Part shown: one piece after another, positions 26,053 through 35,781 of the stretch
Position numbering within the stretch: the first letter of the stretch is position 1
Layout: every line of letters starts with the position of its first letter
NCBI RefSeq assembly: GCF_900117425.1
Contig: NZ_FPEH01000014.1
Coordinates: 186,001 to 250,000 of the forward strand
Reading direction: 5' to 3'
DNA from: Novosphingobium sp. NDB2Meth1
Lineage (GTDB): Bacteria; Pseudomonadota; Alphaproteobacteria; Sphingomonadales; Sphingomonadaceae
DNA: 64,000 nt
Notes under the pieces: model-generated
Databases searched by the model: none
The model's input: the letters and a program-made list of their open reading frames with translations, nothing else
Told to the model about the DNA's origin: nothing
Translations under genes and position numbers: made by a program

Positions 26053-26945
26053 ACGGCGGGATCGCTCGGCTCGGGTGCTGCTTCTGGTGTAGCAACTGCC
26101 GCCGCAGGCTTGGCCACCGGCGGCGTCGGCGGGAACGAGAGCGCGGCTGTTTCCAGCTGATCCAGCGCGCGTTCGGCGGCGACGAAATCGCGGGCGCGGG
26201 CGAGCCATTCGGTGGCGGCGTCCTTGCCCGGCATGCGTTCGACTTCGGCGATGGCGACGTCGATGCGGCCCCCGGCCAGCGCTTCCCGCACCCGTGCAGC
26301 GCGGCTTTCGGCGGTGGGGGAGGGGGTGTCGGCGTGGCGGATGACGAAAAGCTCGCTCATCTGCCGGGTCATCCATTCCCACGTGCCTTCGCTGGCCGCG
26401 CCGCCGATCAGCTGGGGGCTCAATTTCTCGAAGGTCTCATTCAGCAGCGCCAGCGTATTGGGCTTCTGGGCGGCGGCAATCACGCGGTCTACCGCAGCCT
26501 GCTGGGTGTTGCCGAAGCGCACGCGCAGCTGGGCCTCGAGGTATCCCAGCGGCTGGCCGCGTTCGATGGCGCGGCGGGCGGCGAAGGCGACGAGCAGCGC
26601 TTCGGCCTGGCTCGCCTGCCCGGCGGCGGCGACCGCCTGCTGGTTGAGCTCGGCAAGGCGTTGTTCGAGAGCGGAAACCTTGGCAGCGGCGGCGGTGAGT
26701 GCGGCATCAGTCGCGGCAAGATTGGCGGTTGTTTGCGCCGCAGCCTGCGACATCGAGGCGGAGGGCGAGGGAACCGGACTCGCGGGCAGGCCCGAGACGT
26801 GCACTTCCAGCCAGCCGGTTTTCCAGCCGTACCACGCGCCGGCCATCAGCACCGCAAGCATGAAAAGGACAACGAGCACCACACGCCCGCGTCCCGAACG
26901 GGAGCGCTGCATGGCGAGGGGCGAGCCAAAGGTCATGTCCTGCAT
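26049..26945 (-). CDS. Mitofilin-like inner-membrane protein of heme cluster (COG4223)
   Basis: 298 residues. One membrane helix (about 23-43, VVLVVLFMLAVLMAGAWYGW), a Pro/Ser linker, a long coiled coil (TDAALTAAAAKVSALEQRLAELNQQ), then a helical C-terminal part (about 125-265) and a Pro/Ala-rich tail. The location downstream of hemD matches the alphaproteobacterial mitofilin/Mic60-like proteins of hemCD operons, which shape inner membrane. The start is ATG 26945, 17 bp after hemD; the longer frame would overlap hemD. Shares CTAG stop with the opposite gene. Confidence 0.75.
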   Translation of the reverse strand: MQDMTFGSPLAMQRSRSGRGRVVLVVLFMLAVLMAGAWYGWKTGWLEVHVSGLPASPVPSPSASMSQAAAQTTANLAATDAALTAAAAKVSALEQRLAELNQQAVAAAGQASQAEALLVAFAARRAIERGQPLGYLEAQLRVRFGNTQQAAVDRVIAAAQKPNTLALLNETFEKLSPQLIGGAASEGTWEWMTRQMSELFVIRHADTPSPTAESRAARVREALAGGRIDVAIAEVERMPGKDAATEWLARARDFVAAERALDQLETAALSFPPTPPVAKPAAAVATPEAAPEPSDPAV

Positions 26946-26962
26946 AGGATCATTTTTTGTTG

Positions 26963-27655
26963 TCAGTGTCCTTCTGGTGACACTTTGTCGCACATTTGAA
27001 CGGCGAGTGCCAGCACTGCTTGATCGCTGCGTGTCTGTGCAATTTCAATATGTTGCCAACCTTCACCCGCCATTAACCCGATTCGCGATGCGAGGCAGGC
27101 GAGGCTGACGCCCGCGCGCCCGACGCCAAGGCGCGCCGATTCTGCGGCGAAATGGGCGGCGGCCTCGCCGGAGTGGAGCAGCACGAGCGCTGGTTTCAGG
27201 AGCATTTCAGCGAGGGCGGGCGGCATCGGCAGACCGGCGGCGGCGTAGACCACGATGTCATCCACCTCCACGCCGTCCGGCATCGCGAGCGGCACACGCT
27301 TTTCGCCCGCAAGGCGCAGGTAGCGCCCCGGTGGCAGCGCCGAGACCATCGGCTGCAGGCCACCTTCGCCAATCCGTTCCACACGAAAACCTGCAGCACC
27401 CGCCGCTTCGGCCGTGACCGGGCCGACAGCATGGACGGGCAAACCCGTCAGCCGCGCCAGCCCTTCACCGCCAAGCCGGAACACATTCGCGCTGCCTGCC
27501 AGCAAGGCGCGGTAAGGCGCAGGATCGGGCGCGGTCCACGGCGCTGGGGCCATATCGAACAGCGGGAAGGCGTGTGCTTCAAGGCCCAGCTCGCGTGCAG
27601 CGGCAACCGTCGCGGCGTTTCCCGGTTCCGGGCGGATGACGATGACCGGGCGCAT
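26963..27655 (-). CDS. hemD: Uroporphyrinogen-III synthase
   Basis: 230 residues, the usual size. HemD sequences are poorly conserved, but [21 protein letters not shown] at the N-terminus, the hinge ([13 protein letters not shown]) and [12 protein letters not shown] fit, and it directly follows hemC. It closes and inverts ring D of hydroxymethylbilane to give uroporphyrinogen III in tetrapyrrole synthesis. It begins 10 bp after the hemC stop. The order hemC-hemD-mitofilin-like is common in alphaproteobacteria. Confidence 0.88.
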   Translation of the reverse strand: MRPVIVIRPEPGNAATVAAARELGLEAHAFPLFDMAPAPWTAPDPAPYRALLAGSANVFRLGGEGLARLTGLPVHAVGPVTAEAAGAAGFRVERIGEGGLQPMVSALPPGRYLRLAGEKRVPLAMPDGVEVDDIVVYAAAGLPMPPALAEMLLKPALVLLHSGEAAAHFAAESARLGVGRAGVSLACLASRIGLMAGEGWQHIEIAQTRSDQAVLALAVQMCDKVSPEGH

Positions 27656-27665
27656 CCCGGCGGCC

Positions 27666-28610
27666 TCAGCTGCCGGTGAAGTGGCGGCGGATCGCCTCGG
27701 GCGCGCTGCTCAGGAGTGCGTGTGCCAGCGCGGCGGGGGCTTGGGTATCGCTCGCCGGGAAGGTGGTGCTGGCTTCGACACGCTCCGCGCCATCGGGGCT
27801 GAACAGCGCCGCGCGCAGGGTCAGCGTGTCGCCCTCCGCCGTGGTCAGCAGCGCAATCGGGCTGTGGCAGGTGCCACCCAGCCCGCGCAGCAGGCCGCGC
27901 TCGGCATCGATCGCGGCGTGGCTCGGCTTGTGGTCGATGGCGCTCAGCAGCGCGACAATGTTGGTGCGCGCGGCGAGGCATTCGACCCCGATGGCACCCT
28001 GCGCCGGCGCGGGAAGCCAGGTTTCGGGGTCGAGCGGGCTGCCCACACTTGTCTCGCCCAGCCGGTTGAGGCCAGCTGCGGCCAGCAGCGTCACATCCGC
28101 CTCGCCCGCCTCCAGTTTGCCGAGCCGGGTCGCGACATTGCCGCGGAAGCCGACGACAGTGACATCGGGCCTTGCATGCAGCATCTGCGCCGCGCGGCGC
28201 GGGGCGCTGGTGCCGACGCGGGCGCCTGCGGGAATGGCCGCGACGCTCTCCGCGCCGACAAGCACGTCGCGCACATCCTCACGCGGGAGGACAGCGGCAA
28301 TCACCAGCGTCTCCGGCCGCTCGGTCTCGACATCCTTCATCGAGTGGACCGCGAAATCGATGCTGCCATCCGCGAGCCAGGCATCGAGTTCCTTGGTCCA
28401 CAGCGCCTTGCCGCCGATTTCCGCCAGCGGCCGGTCGAGCACCTGATCGCCGCTCGCCACCACGGTCACGAGTTCGACGAAACTCGCGTCCCAACCATGC
28501 GCGGCGCACAATCTGCGTCGGGTTTCCTCGGCCTGCGCGACCGCGAGAGGGGAGCGGCGCGTGCCCAGCTTGAGCGGGTTGGCGGCGGACGGTGTTACGG
28601 GCGTAGTCAT
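27666..28610 (-). CDS. hemC: Hydroxymethylbilane synthase (porphobilinogen deaminase)
   Basis: 314 residues. [16 protein letters not shown], the loop [63 protein letters not shown] and [10 protein letters not shown] with the Cys that carries the dipyrromethane cofactor are all present. It joins four porphobilinogens to hydroxymethylbilane. First gene of the hemC-hemD operon, divergent from tsaD with 45 bp between the starts, so the two promoters must overlap. Confidence 0.96.
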   Translation of the reverse strand: MTTPVTPSAANPLKLGTRRSPLAVAQAEETRRRLCAAHGWDASFVELVTVVASGDQVLDRPLAEIGGKALWTKELDAWLADGSIDFAVHSMKDVETERPETLVIAAVLPREDVRDVLVGAESVAAIPAGARVGTSAPRRAAQMLHARPDVTVVGFRGNVATRLGKLEAGEADVTLLAAAGLNRLGETSVGSPLDPETWLPAPAQGAIGVECLAARTNIVALLSAIDHKPSHAAIDAERGLLRGLGGTCHSPIALLTTAEGDTLTLRAALFSPDGAERVEASTTFPASDTQAPAALAHALLSSAPEAIRRHFTGS

Positions 28611-28655
28611 GCGTCACTTGCCGTAACCGGGAATGTCTCTAAGGGAAAGTGTCCC

Positions 28656-29705
28656 ATGGCCTTGATCCTCGGCATCGAATCCTCTTGCGACGAAACCGCC
28701 GTCGCCGTGATCGACGGGGCGGGCACGACGCTCGCCGCGCGCATCGTCGCGCAGCGCGTCGCCTCGCAGGATGAGGAACACCGCCCCTATGGCGGCGTTG
28801 TCCCGGAAATCGCCGCGCGCGCCCATGCCGAAACTCTCGCGCCGATGGTCGGCGCGGTGCTGGAGGAGGCAGGGCTCACGCTGGAGCAGATGGACGCGAT
28901 TGCCGCCACCGCCGGGCCGGGCCTGATCGGTGGGGTGATGGTCGGCCTTGTCACCGCCAAGGCGCTGGCGATGGCCGCGGACAAGCCCCTGCTCGCGGTC
29001 AACCACCTTGAAGGCCACGCGCTGTCCGCCCGGCTGGCAGAGCCGGGGCTGGAATTTCCCTATCTGCTGCTGCTCGCCTCGGGCGGGCATTGCCAGATCC
29101 TCGAAGTACGCGGCCTTGGCCGGTATCGCCGCCTCGCGACCACCATCGACGATGCCTTGGGCGAGGCGTTCGACAAGACGGCGAAGATCCTCGGCCTTGG
29201 TTTTCCGGGCGGTCCTGCCGTCGAGCGACTGGCGCGCGAGGGCGATGCCAAGGCGGTCCCGCTGCCGCGTCCCTTGCTGGGCAGCGCGGAGCCCCATTTC
29301 TCGTTCGCTGGTCTCAAGAGCGCGGTGATGCGCGCGCGCGATGTGGGGCTGCACAAGCCGGAAGACATCGCCGCCTCTTTCCAGCAAGCCGCGATCGATT
29401 GCGTGATCGACCGGACGCGGCGGGCCATGGCGGCGGCTGGTCCGGTGACCGCGCTGGTGGTCGCGGGCGGAGTCGCGGCTAACGCAAGCCTGCGCGGCGC
29501 GCTGATAGCCCTCGCCGAGGAAGCCGGCCTGCCGCTCGTCGCGCCGCCGCCCAAGCTGTGCACCGACAATGCCGCGATGATTGGCTGGGCCGGGGCCGAA
29601 CGCTTTGCCGCAGGCCTCACCGATCCGCTCGATACCGTGGCCCGCCCGCGTTGGCCGCTCGATCCCGATGCCGAGCCGGTGCGCGGCGCGGGGGTCAAGG
29701 CATGA
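28656..29705 (+). CDS. tsaD: tRNA N6-adenosine threonylcarbamoyltransferase (TsaD)
   Basis: 349 residues. [15 protein letters not shown] opens the ASKHA fold, [11 protein letters not shown] carries the metal-binding histidines, [10 protein letters not shown] and [13 protein letters not shown] follow, and [16 protein letters not shown] closes it. It transfers threonylcarbamoyl to A37 of ANN-decoding tRNAs with TsaB/TsaE. AAGGGAAAG at 28641-28649 precedes ATG 28656; the upstream open frame overlaps hemC and is spurious. Coupled to gpsA by an ATGA overlap. Confidence 0.96.
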   Translation: MALILGIESSCDETAVAVIDGAGTTLAARIVAQRVASQDEEHRPYGGVVPEIAARAHAETLAPMVGAVLEEAGLTLEQMDAIAATAGPGLIGGVMVGLVTAKALAMAADKPLLAVNHLEGHALSARLAEPGLEFPYLLLLASGGHCQILEVRGLGRYRRLATTIDDALGEAFDKTAKILGLGFPGGPAVERLAREGDAKAVPLPRPLLGSAEPHFSFAGLKSAVMRARDVGLHKPEDIAASFQQAAIDCVIDRTRRAMAAAGPVTALVVAGGVAANASLRGALIALAEEAGLPLVAPPPKLCTDNAAMIGWAGAERFAAGLTDPLDTVARPRWPLDPDAEPVRGAGVKA

Positions 29706-30709
29706 GCGCGGCGGTTGGAGTCGTTGGCGGCGGCGCGTGGGGCACCGCGCTCGCGCAGATGCTCGCGAGTGATGGCCGCAACGTGCTGCTCTGGGCGCGC
29801 GAGGCCGATGTGGTGGAGGCGGTGAACGCCGGGCACCGCAACCCGCGCTTCCTGCCCGGCGCTGCGCTGCATCCCACGATCCGCGCAACCGGCGCGCTGT
29901 CCGATCTCGCCGCGCTGCCGGTGCTGCTGATGGTAACGCCGGCGCAGCATCTCGGCGCTGTACTGAGCCAACTCGCGCCGCAGGGCTCCGACGTCGTGCT
30001 CTGCGCCAAGGGTATCGAGCAGGGCTCGGGCAGCCTGATGAGCGAGGTCGCCGCCGCGGCTGCGCCCGGCGCGGCGCTGGCCGTCCTTTCCGGCCCGACC
30101 TTTGCGCATGAAGTGGCGAACGGGCTGCCCACCGCCGTCACACTTGCCTGCGCAGGCGGCGAAGCGCAGTGGGCGCGGCTTTCGCCCGTCATCGCGCGGC
30201 CCGCCTTCCGGCCCTACTATTCGGCGGACGTCATCGGCGCCTCCATCGGCGGCGCAGTCAAGAATGTGCTCGCGATTGCCTGCGGCGTGGTCGAAGGGCT
30301 CGGCCTCGGCGCCAATGCCCGCGCCGCGCTGATCAGCCGGGGTTTCGCCGAGATGCAGCGCCTCGGCCTTGCCATGGGTGCCGAGGCCGAGACGCTAAGC
30401 GGGCTATCTGGCCTCGGCGATCTCGTTCTGACCTGCTCCTCATCCGAAAGCCGCAACTTCGCGCTCGGCATGGCGCTCGGCCAGCAGGGCGATCGGACCG
30501 GCGGCGCGGCAGCCTTGCTGGCCGAACGCAGCACGGTGGCGGAAGGCGCCTTCACCGCGCCGGTGCTGGTGCGCGTGGCGGATGAACACGGCATCGCGAT
30601 GCCGATTGCCGCAGGTGTCGCCGCGCTGCTCGACGGCACGATCTCGCCGCGCGCCTTGGTGGCGCAGCTGCTCGCCCGCCCGCTCCGTGCGGAGGCGCCG
30701 CTTGGCTGA
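29702..30709 (+). CDS. gpsA: Glycerol-3-phosphate dehydrogenase [NAD(P)+]
   Basis: 335 residues. [18 protein letters not shown] binds the nucleotide, [18 protein letters not shown] and [18 protein letters not shown] contain the catalytic Lys, and [16 protein letters not shown] binds substrate. It reduces dihydroxyacetone phosphate to sn-glycerol-3-phosphate, the phospholipid backbone. ATG 29702 overlaps the tsaD stop. Its final codons contain GGAGG (30691-30695), which serves the TTG start of the next gene. Confidence 0.96.
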   Translation: MSAAVGVVGGGAWGTALAQMLASDGRNVLLWAREADVVEAVNAGHRNPRFLPGAALHPTIRATGALSDLAALPVLLMVTPAQHLGAVLSQLAPQGSDVVLCAKGIEQGSGSLMSEVAAAAAPGAALAVLSGPTFAHEVANGLPTAVTLACAGGEAQWARLSPVIARPAFRPYYSADVIGASIGGAVKNVLAIACGVVEGLGLGANARAALISRGFAEMQRLGLAMGAEAETLSGLSGLGDLVLTCSSSESRNFALGMALGQQGDRTGGAAALLAERSTVAEGAFTAPVLVRVADEHGIAMPIAAGVAALLDGTISPRALVAQLLARPLRAEAPLG

Positions 30710-32210
30710 AGCGACCGCCCCCCTGTCCGCCGAACAGCAGGATATCGCCGCGCTGGCCAAGGGCGGACGCACCAATTTCCTCGGCTTCCTGCTGCGGCTT
30801 GCCGCGCGCATCCCGTTCCTGTTCATCGCCGGGCGGCTCTACGGCGCGGAGGATCTCGGCCGCTTCGCCTCGGCGACTATCGCGGTCGAGCTCGCCGCAC
30901 AGCTTGCCACCTTGGGCCAGAAGCGCGGTCTTGCCCAGCAACTCGCCAGCGATGACCGGGATGCGGCAGAAGTGGTGGCCGATGCGCTGCTCCTCTCGGG
31001 CTTCGTCTCCGCCGTGCTCGCCGCGCTGCTCTACATCTTCCCCGCGCCTATGTTCCCGAGCGGGCACTTCACCCCGCTGCAGCGTCTGCTGCCGCTGACC
31101 GTCCTGCCCATCGCGCTCGGCGATATCGCGCTGGCGGCGCTCGCCTATCGCTTCGATGTCGGCGCCACCGTTCGGGCACGCTCGGTGGTGGAGCCCTGGA
31201 CGCTGTCCATCGTCGCTGGTCTTGTCTGGCTGGCCGGCATGTGGGTCATCGGTCTGCGCGAAAGCGGGCTGATCCTCGCCTATGTCGCCTCGATCTTCGC
31301 CGCGACCTTGACCGCCTTCGTGCCACTGCTCAGGAGCTACGGCGTGCCGCGCCAATGGTCGCCGCGTCCGATCGACCTCCTGCGCCTCGCCGGGAGCAAT
31401 CTGCCGCTGGCGGGGGCGGACGCGGTCGAATGGGGCACGCGCAAGCTCGACCTGTTCCTGCTCGGCGTGTTCCAGGCCCCCCCGGCGGTCGTGGGCATCT
31501 ACTACGTCGCGCAGCAAGTCGCGACTTTGCCGCAGAAGCTCAAGACCAGTTTCGAGCCGATCCTCGGCCCTGTCATCACGCGCAATCTGCAGAGCGGAAA
31601 CTTCCCCGCCGTCGCGCGGCAAGTGTGCCAGGTGGGCTTCTGGATCATCGCGGCACAAGCGGGTGTGGCGCTGGCACTGGGCATTCCCGGCGCGGCGGTG
31701 ATGGGGCTGGTCGGGCCGAACTTCGTCGCCGGGACGGCCGCGCTCGCCCTCCTCCTCGCCGCCGAAGTCGCCGCCGCGACCGCCGTGGTGAGCGAGGCGG
31801 CGCTGATCTACGTCGCGCGCGTCCGCAACCTCTGGATCAGCCTCGGCACCATCGCGCTGCAAGGCGCGCTCACGGTGGGCTTCATGCTGGCGGCACGGCG
31901 CGCGGGGCTCGATCCGCTGATGCAGGCGGCCGGCGCGGCGGCGGCGCTGGCGATTGCGCTGGCCTGTGCGTCGCTGGTCAAGGCCTGGCTGCTCGGCAGC
32001 ATTCTGCACGAACGCATCAGCAACTGGCGCTGGCCGCTGATCTGGGCCGCCGCGCCCGCTGTCGTCGTCGGATTTGCGGCAAAACTGACCCCCGAATGGG
32101 TCGAGCTGGCGTTCGGTATTCCCGCCATTCTCGGGGTTTACGGCGCAGTGATCTGGCGGCGCGGGTTCGGGCCGGAAGACCGCATCCTGTTCCGCAAGCA
32201 GACACTCTGA
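30702..32210 (+). CDS. Lipopolysaccharide/oligosaccharide flippase family protein (MATE/MOP-like)
   Basis: 502 residues with 12-14 predicted membrane helices and the polysaccharide-transporter pattern (GRLYGAEDLGRFASA near the N-terminus, PQKLKTSFEPILGPV in the middle). These MOP-superfamily proteins flip lipid-linked glycans or similar amphiphiles. TTG 30702 is chosen: GGAGG ends 6 bases upstream and the overlap with gpsA is 8 bp. The substrate is unknown; there are no glycosyltransferases here, which is odd for a Wzx-like gene. Confidence 0.75.
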   Translation: MAEATAPLSAEQQDIAALAKGGRTNFLGFLLRLAARIPFLFIAGRLYGAEDLGRFASATIAVELAAQLATLGQKRGLAQQLASDDRDAAEVVADALLLSGFVSAVLAALLYIFPAPMFPSGHFTPLQRLLPLTVLPIALGDIALAALAYRFDVGATVRARSVVEPWTLSIVAGLVWLAGMWVIGLRESGLILAYVASIFAATLTAFVPLLRSYGVPRQWSPRPIDLLRLAGSNLPLAGADAVEWGTRKLDLFLLGVFQAPPAVVGIYYVAQQVATLPQKLKTSFEPILGPVITRNLQSGNFPAVARQVCQVGFWIIAAQAGVALALGIPGAAVMGLVGPNFVAGTAALALLLAAEVAAATAVVSEAALIYVARVRNLWISLGTIALQGALTVGFMLAARRAGLDPLMQAAGAAAALAIALACASLVKAWLLGSILHERISNWRWPLIWAAAPAVVVGFAAKLTPEWVELAFGIPAILGVYGAVIWRRGFGPEDRILFRKQTL

Positions 32211-32312
32211 CTTTCGCTTCGCCGCGCGCGAGGCACGTTCAGTCGCCATTCACGGGTAAAGCCGTGTCCTGCCACCGGGGGCGCCAACGCTTCGATGGGA
32301 AGGACCGACCCG

Positions 32313-33965
32313 ATGGCAAAGAGGATGCTTGTGGCCGCGCTGATGAGCGGCACGTTGCTGGCAGGCTGCGCGGCAAAACGGGAGGCCGCACCGGAAGCGG
32401 CCACCGACATCATCGTCACCGCGACTCGGCAACAGCCGTCCGACGGCATCGTCTACAACGCGCCGCCTGCGCCACCGCCTCCACCCGCCGCCGCGCCGAT
32501 GCTGGCGAACAAGGCGGTGAGCGACGGGCGCTATATCCAGGTGCCCTCCGTCATCGTGCCCACCGATCCCGGCCGCGAACGCTATGACGGCAAGGACGTC
32601 AGCCCCGTCCATCTCACCCGCGCCGAGCCGGTCTCCACTTTCTCCATCGACGTCGATACCGGCGCCTATGCCAATGCGCGGCGGTTCCTCACGCAGGGCC
32701 AGTTGCCGCCGAGGGACGCGGTGCGCACCGAAGAGCTCATCAACTACTTCCGCTACGACTATCCGCTGCCCGAAAGGCGCGAGGCGCCGTTCAGCGTCAC
32801 GACCGACATGGCGGTGACGCCGTGGAACGCCGAGACCCGCCTGCTGCGCGTCGGCCTGCGCGGCTATGACTTGCCGCGCAGTCAGCGACCACCGGCGAAC
32901 CTCGTGTTCCTCGTCGACGTTTCGGGCTCGATGCAGGATCCCGACAAGCTACCCCTCGTCAAGACCGCACTGATGGGACTGGCTGAGGAGCTCAAGCCGC
33001 AGGACCATGTCTCGATCGTGGTCTATGCCGGCGCGGCGGGGCTGGTCCTTCCGCCGACCAACGACAAGGGCCTGATCCGCGCGGCGCTCGATCAGCTGCA
33101 GGCGGGCGGCTCGACCGCAGGCGGGGCCGGGCTCCAGCTGGCCTACGAAGTCGCGCGGCAGAGCTTCATCAAGGACGGGGTGAACCGCATCCTGCTGGCC
33201 ACCGACGGCGATTTCAACGTGGGCGTCTCGGATACCAAGGCGCTGCTCGAAATGGTCGAAAAGCAGCGCGACACCGGCATCACGCTGACCACGCTGGGCT
33301 TCGGCGAAGGCAACTACAACGAAGCGATGATGGAGCAGATCGCCGACCACGGGAACGGCAACTACGCCTACATCGATAGCGCCCTCGAAGCGCGCAAGGT
33401 GCTGGCCGAGCAGATGTCGTCCACCCTTTTCACCATCGCGGGCGATGTGAAGATCCAGGTCGAGTTCAACCCCGCCGCCGTCTCGCAGTATCGCCTTGTC
33501 GGCTACGAGAACCGGGCGCTGCGCGAGGAGGACTTCAACAACGACAAGGTCGATGCGGGCGAGATCGGCGCGGGCCATCAGGTCACCGCGATCTACGAGA
33601 TCGTGCCCGCCGGCGCCAGGGGCTGGATCGGCCCGCGCCGCTACGAGGAAGCCCCCGCCACGCCCGGGCCCGCAGGCAGCGAACTCGCTTTCGTGAAACT
33701 GCGCTACAAGCTCCCGGGCGAAAAGAGCTCGCGCCTGATCGAGCGACCTGTGCCGAAAAGCCTGATCGCCAGCGCCGCTTCGCCAAGGGGCGACATGGCC
33801 TTTGCGGTCGCGGTCGCCGCCTATGGGCAGAAGCTGCGCGGCGATCCGATGCTGGCGAACTACGGCTGGCAGCAGGTCAGCGCGCTGGCCGGAGAACCGC
33901 GCGATTTCTCCCGCGCGGAATTCGTGAAGCTGGTTTCGCTGGCGGGATCGCTCGCCCGTCCCTGA
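32313..33965 (+). CDS. VWA-domain lipoprotein (YfbK/DUF3520 type)
   Basis: 550 residues. Lipoprotein signal LMSGTLLAGC, a Pro-rich linker (APPAPPPPPAAAP), an N-terminal DUF3520-family block (FSIDVDTGAYANARRFLTQG), and a von Willebrand factor A domain whose MIDAS is DVSGSMQ (Asp202) with TDGDFNVG. The C-terminal part (KIQVEFNPAAVSQYRLVGYENR) matches the DUF3520 end. It binds a divalent metal and protein partners at the envelope; function in bacteria is unknown. GGAAGGA at 32298-32304 supports ATG 32313 rather than 32295. Confidence 0.88.
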   Translation: MAKRMLVAALMSGTLLAGCAAKREAAPEAATDIIVTATRQQPSDGIVYNAPPAPPPPPAAAPMLANKAVSDGRYIQVPSVIVPTDPGRERYDGKDVSPVHLTRAEPVSTFSIDVDTGAYANARRFLTQGQLPPRDAVRTEELINYFRYDYPLPERREAPFSVTTDMAVTPWNAETRLLRVGLRGYDLPRSQRPPANLVFLVDVSGSMQDPDKLPLVKTALMGLAEELKPQDHVSIVVYAGAAGLVLPPTNDKGLIRAALDQLQAGGSTAGGAGLQLAYEVARQSFIKDGVNRILLATDGDFNVGVSDTKALLEMVEKQRDTGITLTTLGFGEGNYNEAMMEQIADHGNGNYAYIDSALEARKVLAEQMSSTLFTIAGDVKIQVEFNPAAVSQYRLVGYENRALREEDFNNDKVDAGEIGAGHQVTAIYEIVPAGARGWIGPRRYEEAPATPGPAGSELAFVKLRYKLPGEKSSRLIERPVPKSLIASAASPRGDMAFAVAVAAYGQKLRGDPMLANYGWQQVSALAGEPRDFSRAEFVKLVSLAGSLARP

Positions 33966-34035
33966 CAACACCCCTCTTGGCATTCCCCGGCGCGCGTGGG
34001 AAAGGCGCGTGTCCGGCGGATGCTGAGGGTTGACG

Positions 34036-34515
34036 ATGATGGAATGGATTCAGGCGAACGCGGTGCTGGTCGGCGCGATTGCACTTGTGCTCGTGCTGGC
34101 GCTGGTGTTCCTGCTCCGGCGCGGCAAGGCGCTGCCGCAAAAGCGCGAATACCGCGATGTGCTGTCGGAAGGCGCCGCCCCCGCCGCGCGCAACTCGGCG
34201 CTGATCGATGCACCGCCCGCCGCCGCGATTGACCCGCCGCCGGTCTTGGCCGAAGCGCCGCCGCCATCATCTGATGAAGGCGATGACCTGACCCGCATCA
34301 AGGGCCTCGGCCCCAAGATCAGCACGGCGCTCCGGGCGCTCGGCGTGACCCGCTATGCGCAAATCGCCGCGTGGACCGAGGAGGATGTCGCCCGCATCGA
34401 CGCGCAGCTCGGCGCCTTCGCGGGCCGGGCGACGCGCGACAACTGGATCGAACAGGCGGGGCTGCTGGCGGGCGGCGATACGGCGGCCTATGAGGCCAGG
34501 TTCGGCAAGCTCTAG
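34036..34515 (+). CDS. Membrane-anchored helix-hairpin-helix protein
   Basis: 159 residues. One N-terminal helix in the membrane (about 9-27), a Pro/Ala-rich linker, then a helix-hairpin-helix domain DDLTRIKGLGPKISTALRALGV with RYAQIAAWTEEDVARID, the shape annotated as predicted flap-endonuclease-like or L21-associated HhH domain. It may bind nucleic acid or simply be a protein-contact module; function unknown. GAGG at 34025-34028 precedes ATG 34036. Its TAG shares CTAG with the opposite lipoprotein gene. Confidence 0.75.
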   Translation: MMEWIQANAVLVGAIALVLVLALVFLLRRGKALPQKREYRDVLSEGAAPAARNSALIDAPPAAAIDPPPVLAEAPPPSSDEGDDLTRIKGLGPKISTALRALGVTRYAQIAAWTEEDVARIDAQLGAFAGRATRDNWIEQAGLLAGGDTAAYEARFGKL

Positions 34516-35036
34516 CTTTCTGCGCAGCGTTTGATCAGCGCGCCGGGGACGTCGCTGGCAGGCACTTCGATATGCCCGCCGCCGGGCAGTGTTCCGGCAA
34601 ACTTCGCCTTGAACAGCTTCAGCCGCATATCGTCGGCGGCAATGGCGCCGCGCCAGACGTAGCCGCTCTGGCCGGGCAGCGCGGTCGCATCGACCGGCAG
34701 GCGCAGGATATAGCCGCTCCCCTGCAAGGCGAAGAGCGCCGATGCCCCCACCGGCGCGGCGACATTGCGCGTCACCACCAGCGCGCCGTTCCGGCACTCG
34801 AGGGCGAGCAACGCGGCCTCCCCCGGATAGCCGAATTTCGCGCTGCCATCAGGCGCCGAGACCCACGCGCCCTTGGCATCCTTGGGCCGTATCGGCATCT
34901 GTGCGACGCTGTCCGCCGGCATCGCGACACGCACGGCGTTGAGCGGGCCATCCCCGCCAGTTGGAGTTGCGGCGGATTGCGAGCAAGCGGCAAGGGCAAG
35001 AAGCAGGCCTAGGGGCGCGGTGCGCGACTTTGACAT
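34512..35036 (-). CDS. Hypothetical lipoprotein, coupled to the upstream toxin gene
   Basis: 174 residues with a lipobox-like signal (LGLLLALAACSQ). The rest is a beta-rich periplasmic domain (ALLALECRNGALVVTRN...YILRLPVDATALPG...IAADDMRLKLFKAKFAG) of no family I recognise. It starts 2 bp after the PIN toxin stop, and its Shine-Dalgarno AAGGA lies in the toxin's last codons, so it is probably translated together with the toxin-antitoxin module. Shared CTAG stop with the HhH gene. Confidence 0.75.
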   Translation of the reverse strand: MSKSRTAPLGLLLALAACSQSAATPTGGDGPLNAVRVAMPADSVAQMPIRPKDAKGAWVSAPDGSAKFGYPGEAALLALECRNGALVVTRNVAAPVGASALFALQGSGYILRLPVDATALPGQSGYVWRGAIAADDMRLKLFKAKFAGTLPGGGHIEVPASDVPGALIKRCAES

Positions 35037-35038
35037 TG

Positions 35039-35458
35039 TTATCCTTCAAGCACCCGAATCTTCGTCCATGTCCCCCGCGCCTTGGTGGCAAAACGCAGAT
35101 CACAGGTCAAAAGCTCGCAGCTCATTTTCATCGCGAGCGCAAGATAGATGCAATCCTTGAGGGGATGCCCGAGATCGAGCGCGAGCCGGGATGCGGCCAT
35201 CATGTCTGGCATCCTCGTGGCTTCGATACGTACCACGTCGTGGGCGAGCATTTCTCCGAAACTGGCGAGCCCCGCCTCACTCGCACTGCGATTGGACTTG
35301 TCCATGTTCGCCTTGCGGACCAACGCCGCAGCCACTTCGATCACGAAGAGATCGGGCGCGAAGAGGGGCTCCGCGCTGCCGAGCAATCGGTCGGCTTCGT
35401 CTGAACTGATTGCGCGGATGAACCATTTGACCGCGACGCTGGCATCGAGAATGATCAT
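35039..35458 (-). CDS. PIN-domain ribonuclease toxin (VapC/FitB family)
   Basis: 139 residues. MIILDASVAVKWFI has the first acidic residue (Asp5), LFVIEVAAALVRKA the Glu, and HPLKDCIYLALAMKMSCELLTCDLRFATKA the remaining Asp residues of the PIN active site. It would cleave RNA; targets of VapC toxins are usually tRNA or rRNA. It overlaps the antitoxin gene stop by 4 bp, as in VapBC/FitAB operons. Confidence 0.88.
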   Translation of the reverse strand: MIILDASVAVKWFIRAISSDEADRLLGSAEPLFAPDLFVIEVAAALVRKANMDKSNRSASEAGLASFGEMLAHDVVRIEATRMPDMMAASRLALDLGHPLKDCIYLALAMKMSCELLTCDLRFATKARGTWTKIRVLEG

Positions 35459-35697
35459 TCCTCGTCCCGGATTGCGCGGATCAGCGACACGGCGTCCTCC
35501 CCCGGGACAAGCCGGAGAGGATTCCGTTCGCGAATCTCGCGTATCTTGGCCATCAATTCCTCCAGCCGCCGCTTCCGCGCCGCCTCGGCAATCAGCGCGC
35601 GCAGCTCCTCGGAAATCGAACGCCCGTTCGCCGCCGCCATCTCGGCCAGCGCGGCATAATCCTTGTCATCGACATTGCGGGCGGTTGCGGTGGCCAT
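35455..35697 (-). CDS. Ribbon-helix-helix antitoxin (FitA/VapB type)
   Basis: 80 residues. TARNVDDKDYAALAEMAAANGRSISEELRALIAEAAR is a ribbon-helix-helix DNA-binding and dimerisation unit of the FitA type; the acidic/basic C-terminal tail (GEDAVSLIRAIRDEE) would cover the toxin. AAGGA is 7 bases before the ATG. The inverted repeat at 35727-35747, about 30-50 bp upstream, is a likely autoregulatory operator. It overlaps the toxin gene start. Confidence 0.85.
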   Translation of the reverse strand: MATATARNVDDKDYAALAEMAAANGRSISEELRALIAEAARKRRLEELMAKIREIRERNPLRLVPGEDAVSLIRAIRDEE

Positions 35698-35726
35698 CTG
35701 CTGATCCTTTTGCGGTCAGAGTGCTA

Positions 35727-35747
35727 GCAGATTTGGGCGAAATCTGC
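35727..35747. promoter_or_regulatory. Operator-like inverted repeat upstream of FitA/VapB-type antitoxin
   Basis: GCAGATTT (35727-35734) and AAATCTGC (35740-35747) are perfect inverted copies with a GGGCG spacer. It lies 30 bp upstream of the antitoxin start, the place where a VapBC/FitAB complex normally binds for autorepression. Confidence 0.6.
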
Positions 35748-35781
35748 AAGCAGAGCAGAGGCGCGCTGCTGCCAGTTGCCG

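Noticed and set aside
35698..35781. Possible hicA gene beside hicB
   Set aside because: The 84-bp gap is too short, and the 18-bp gap on the other side excludes it.
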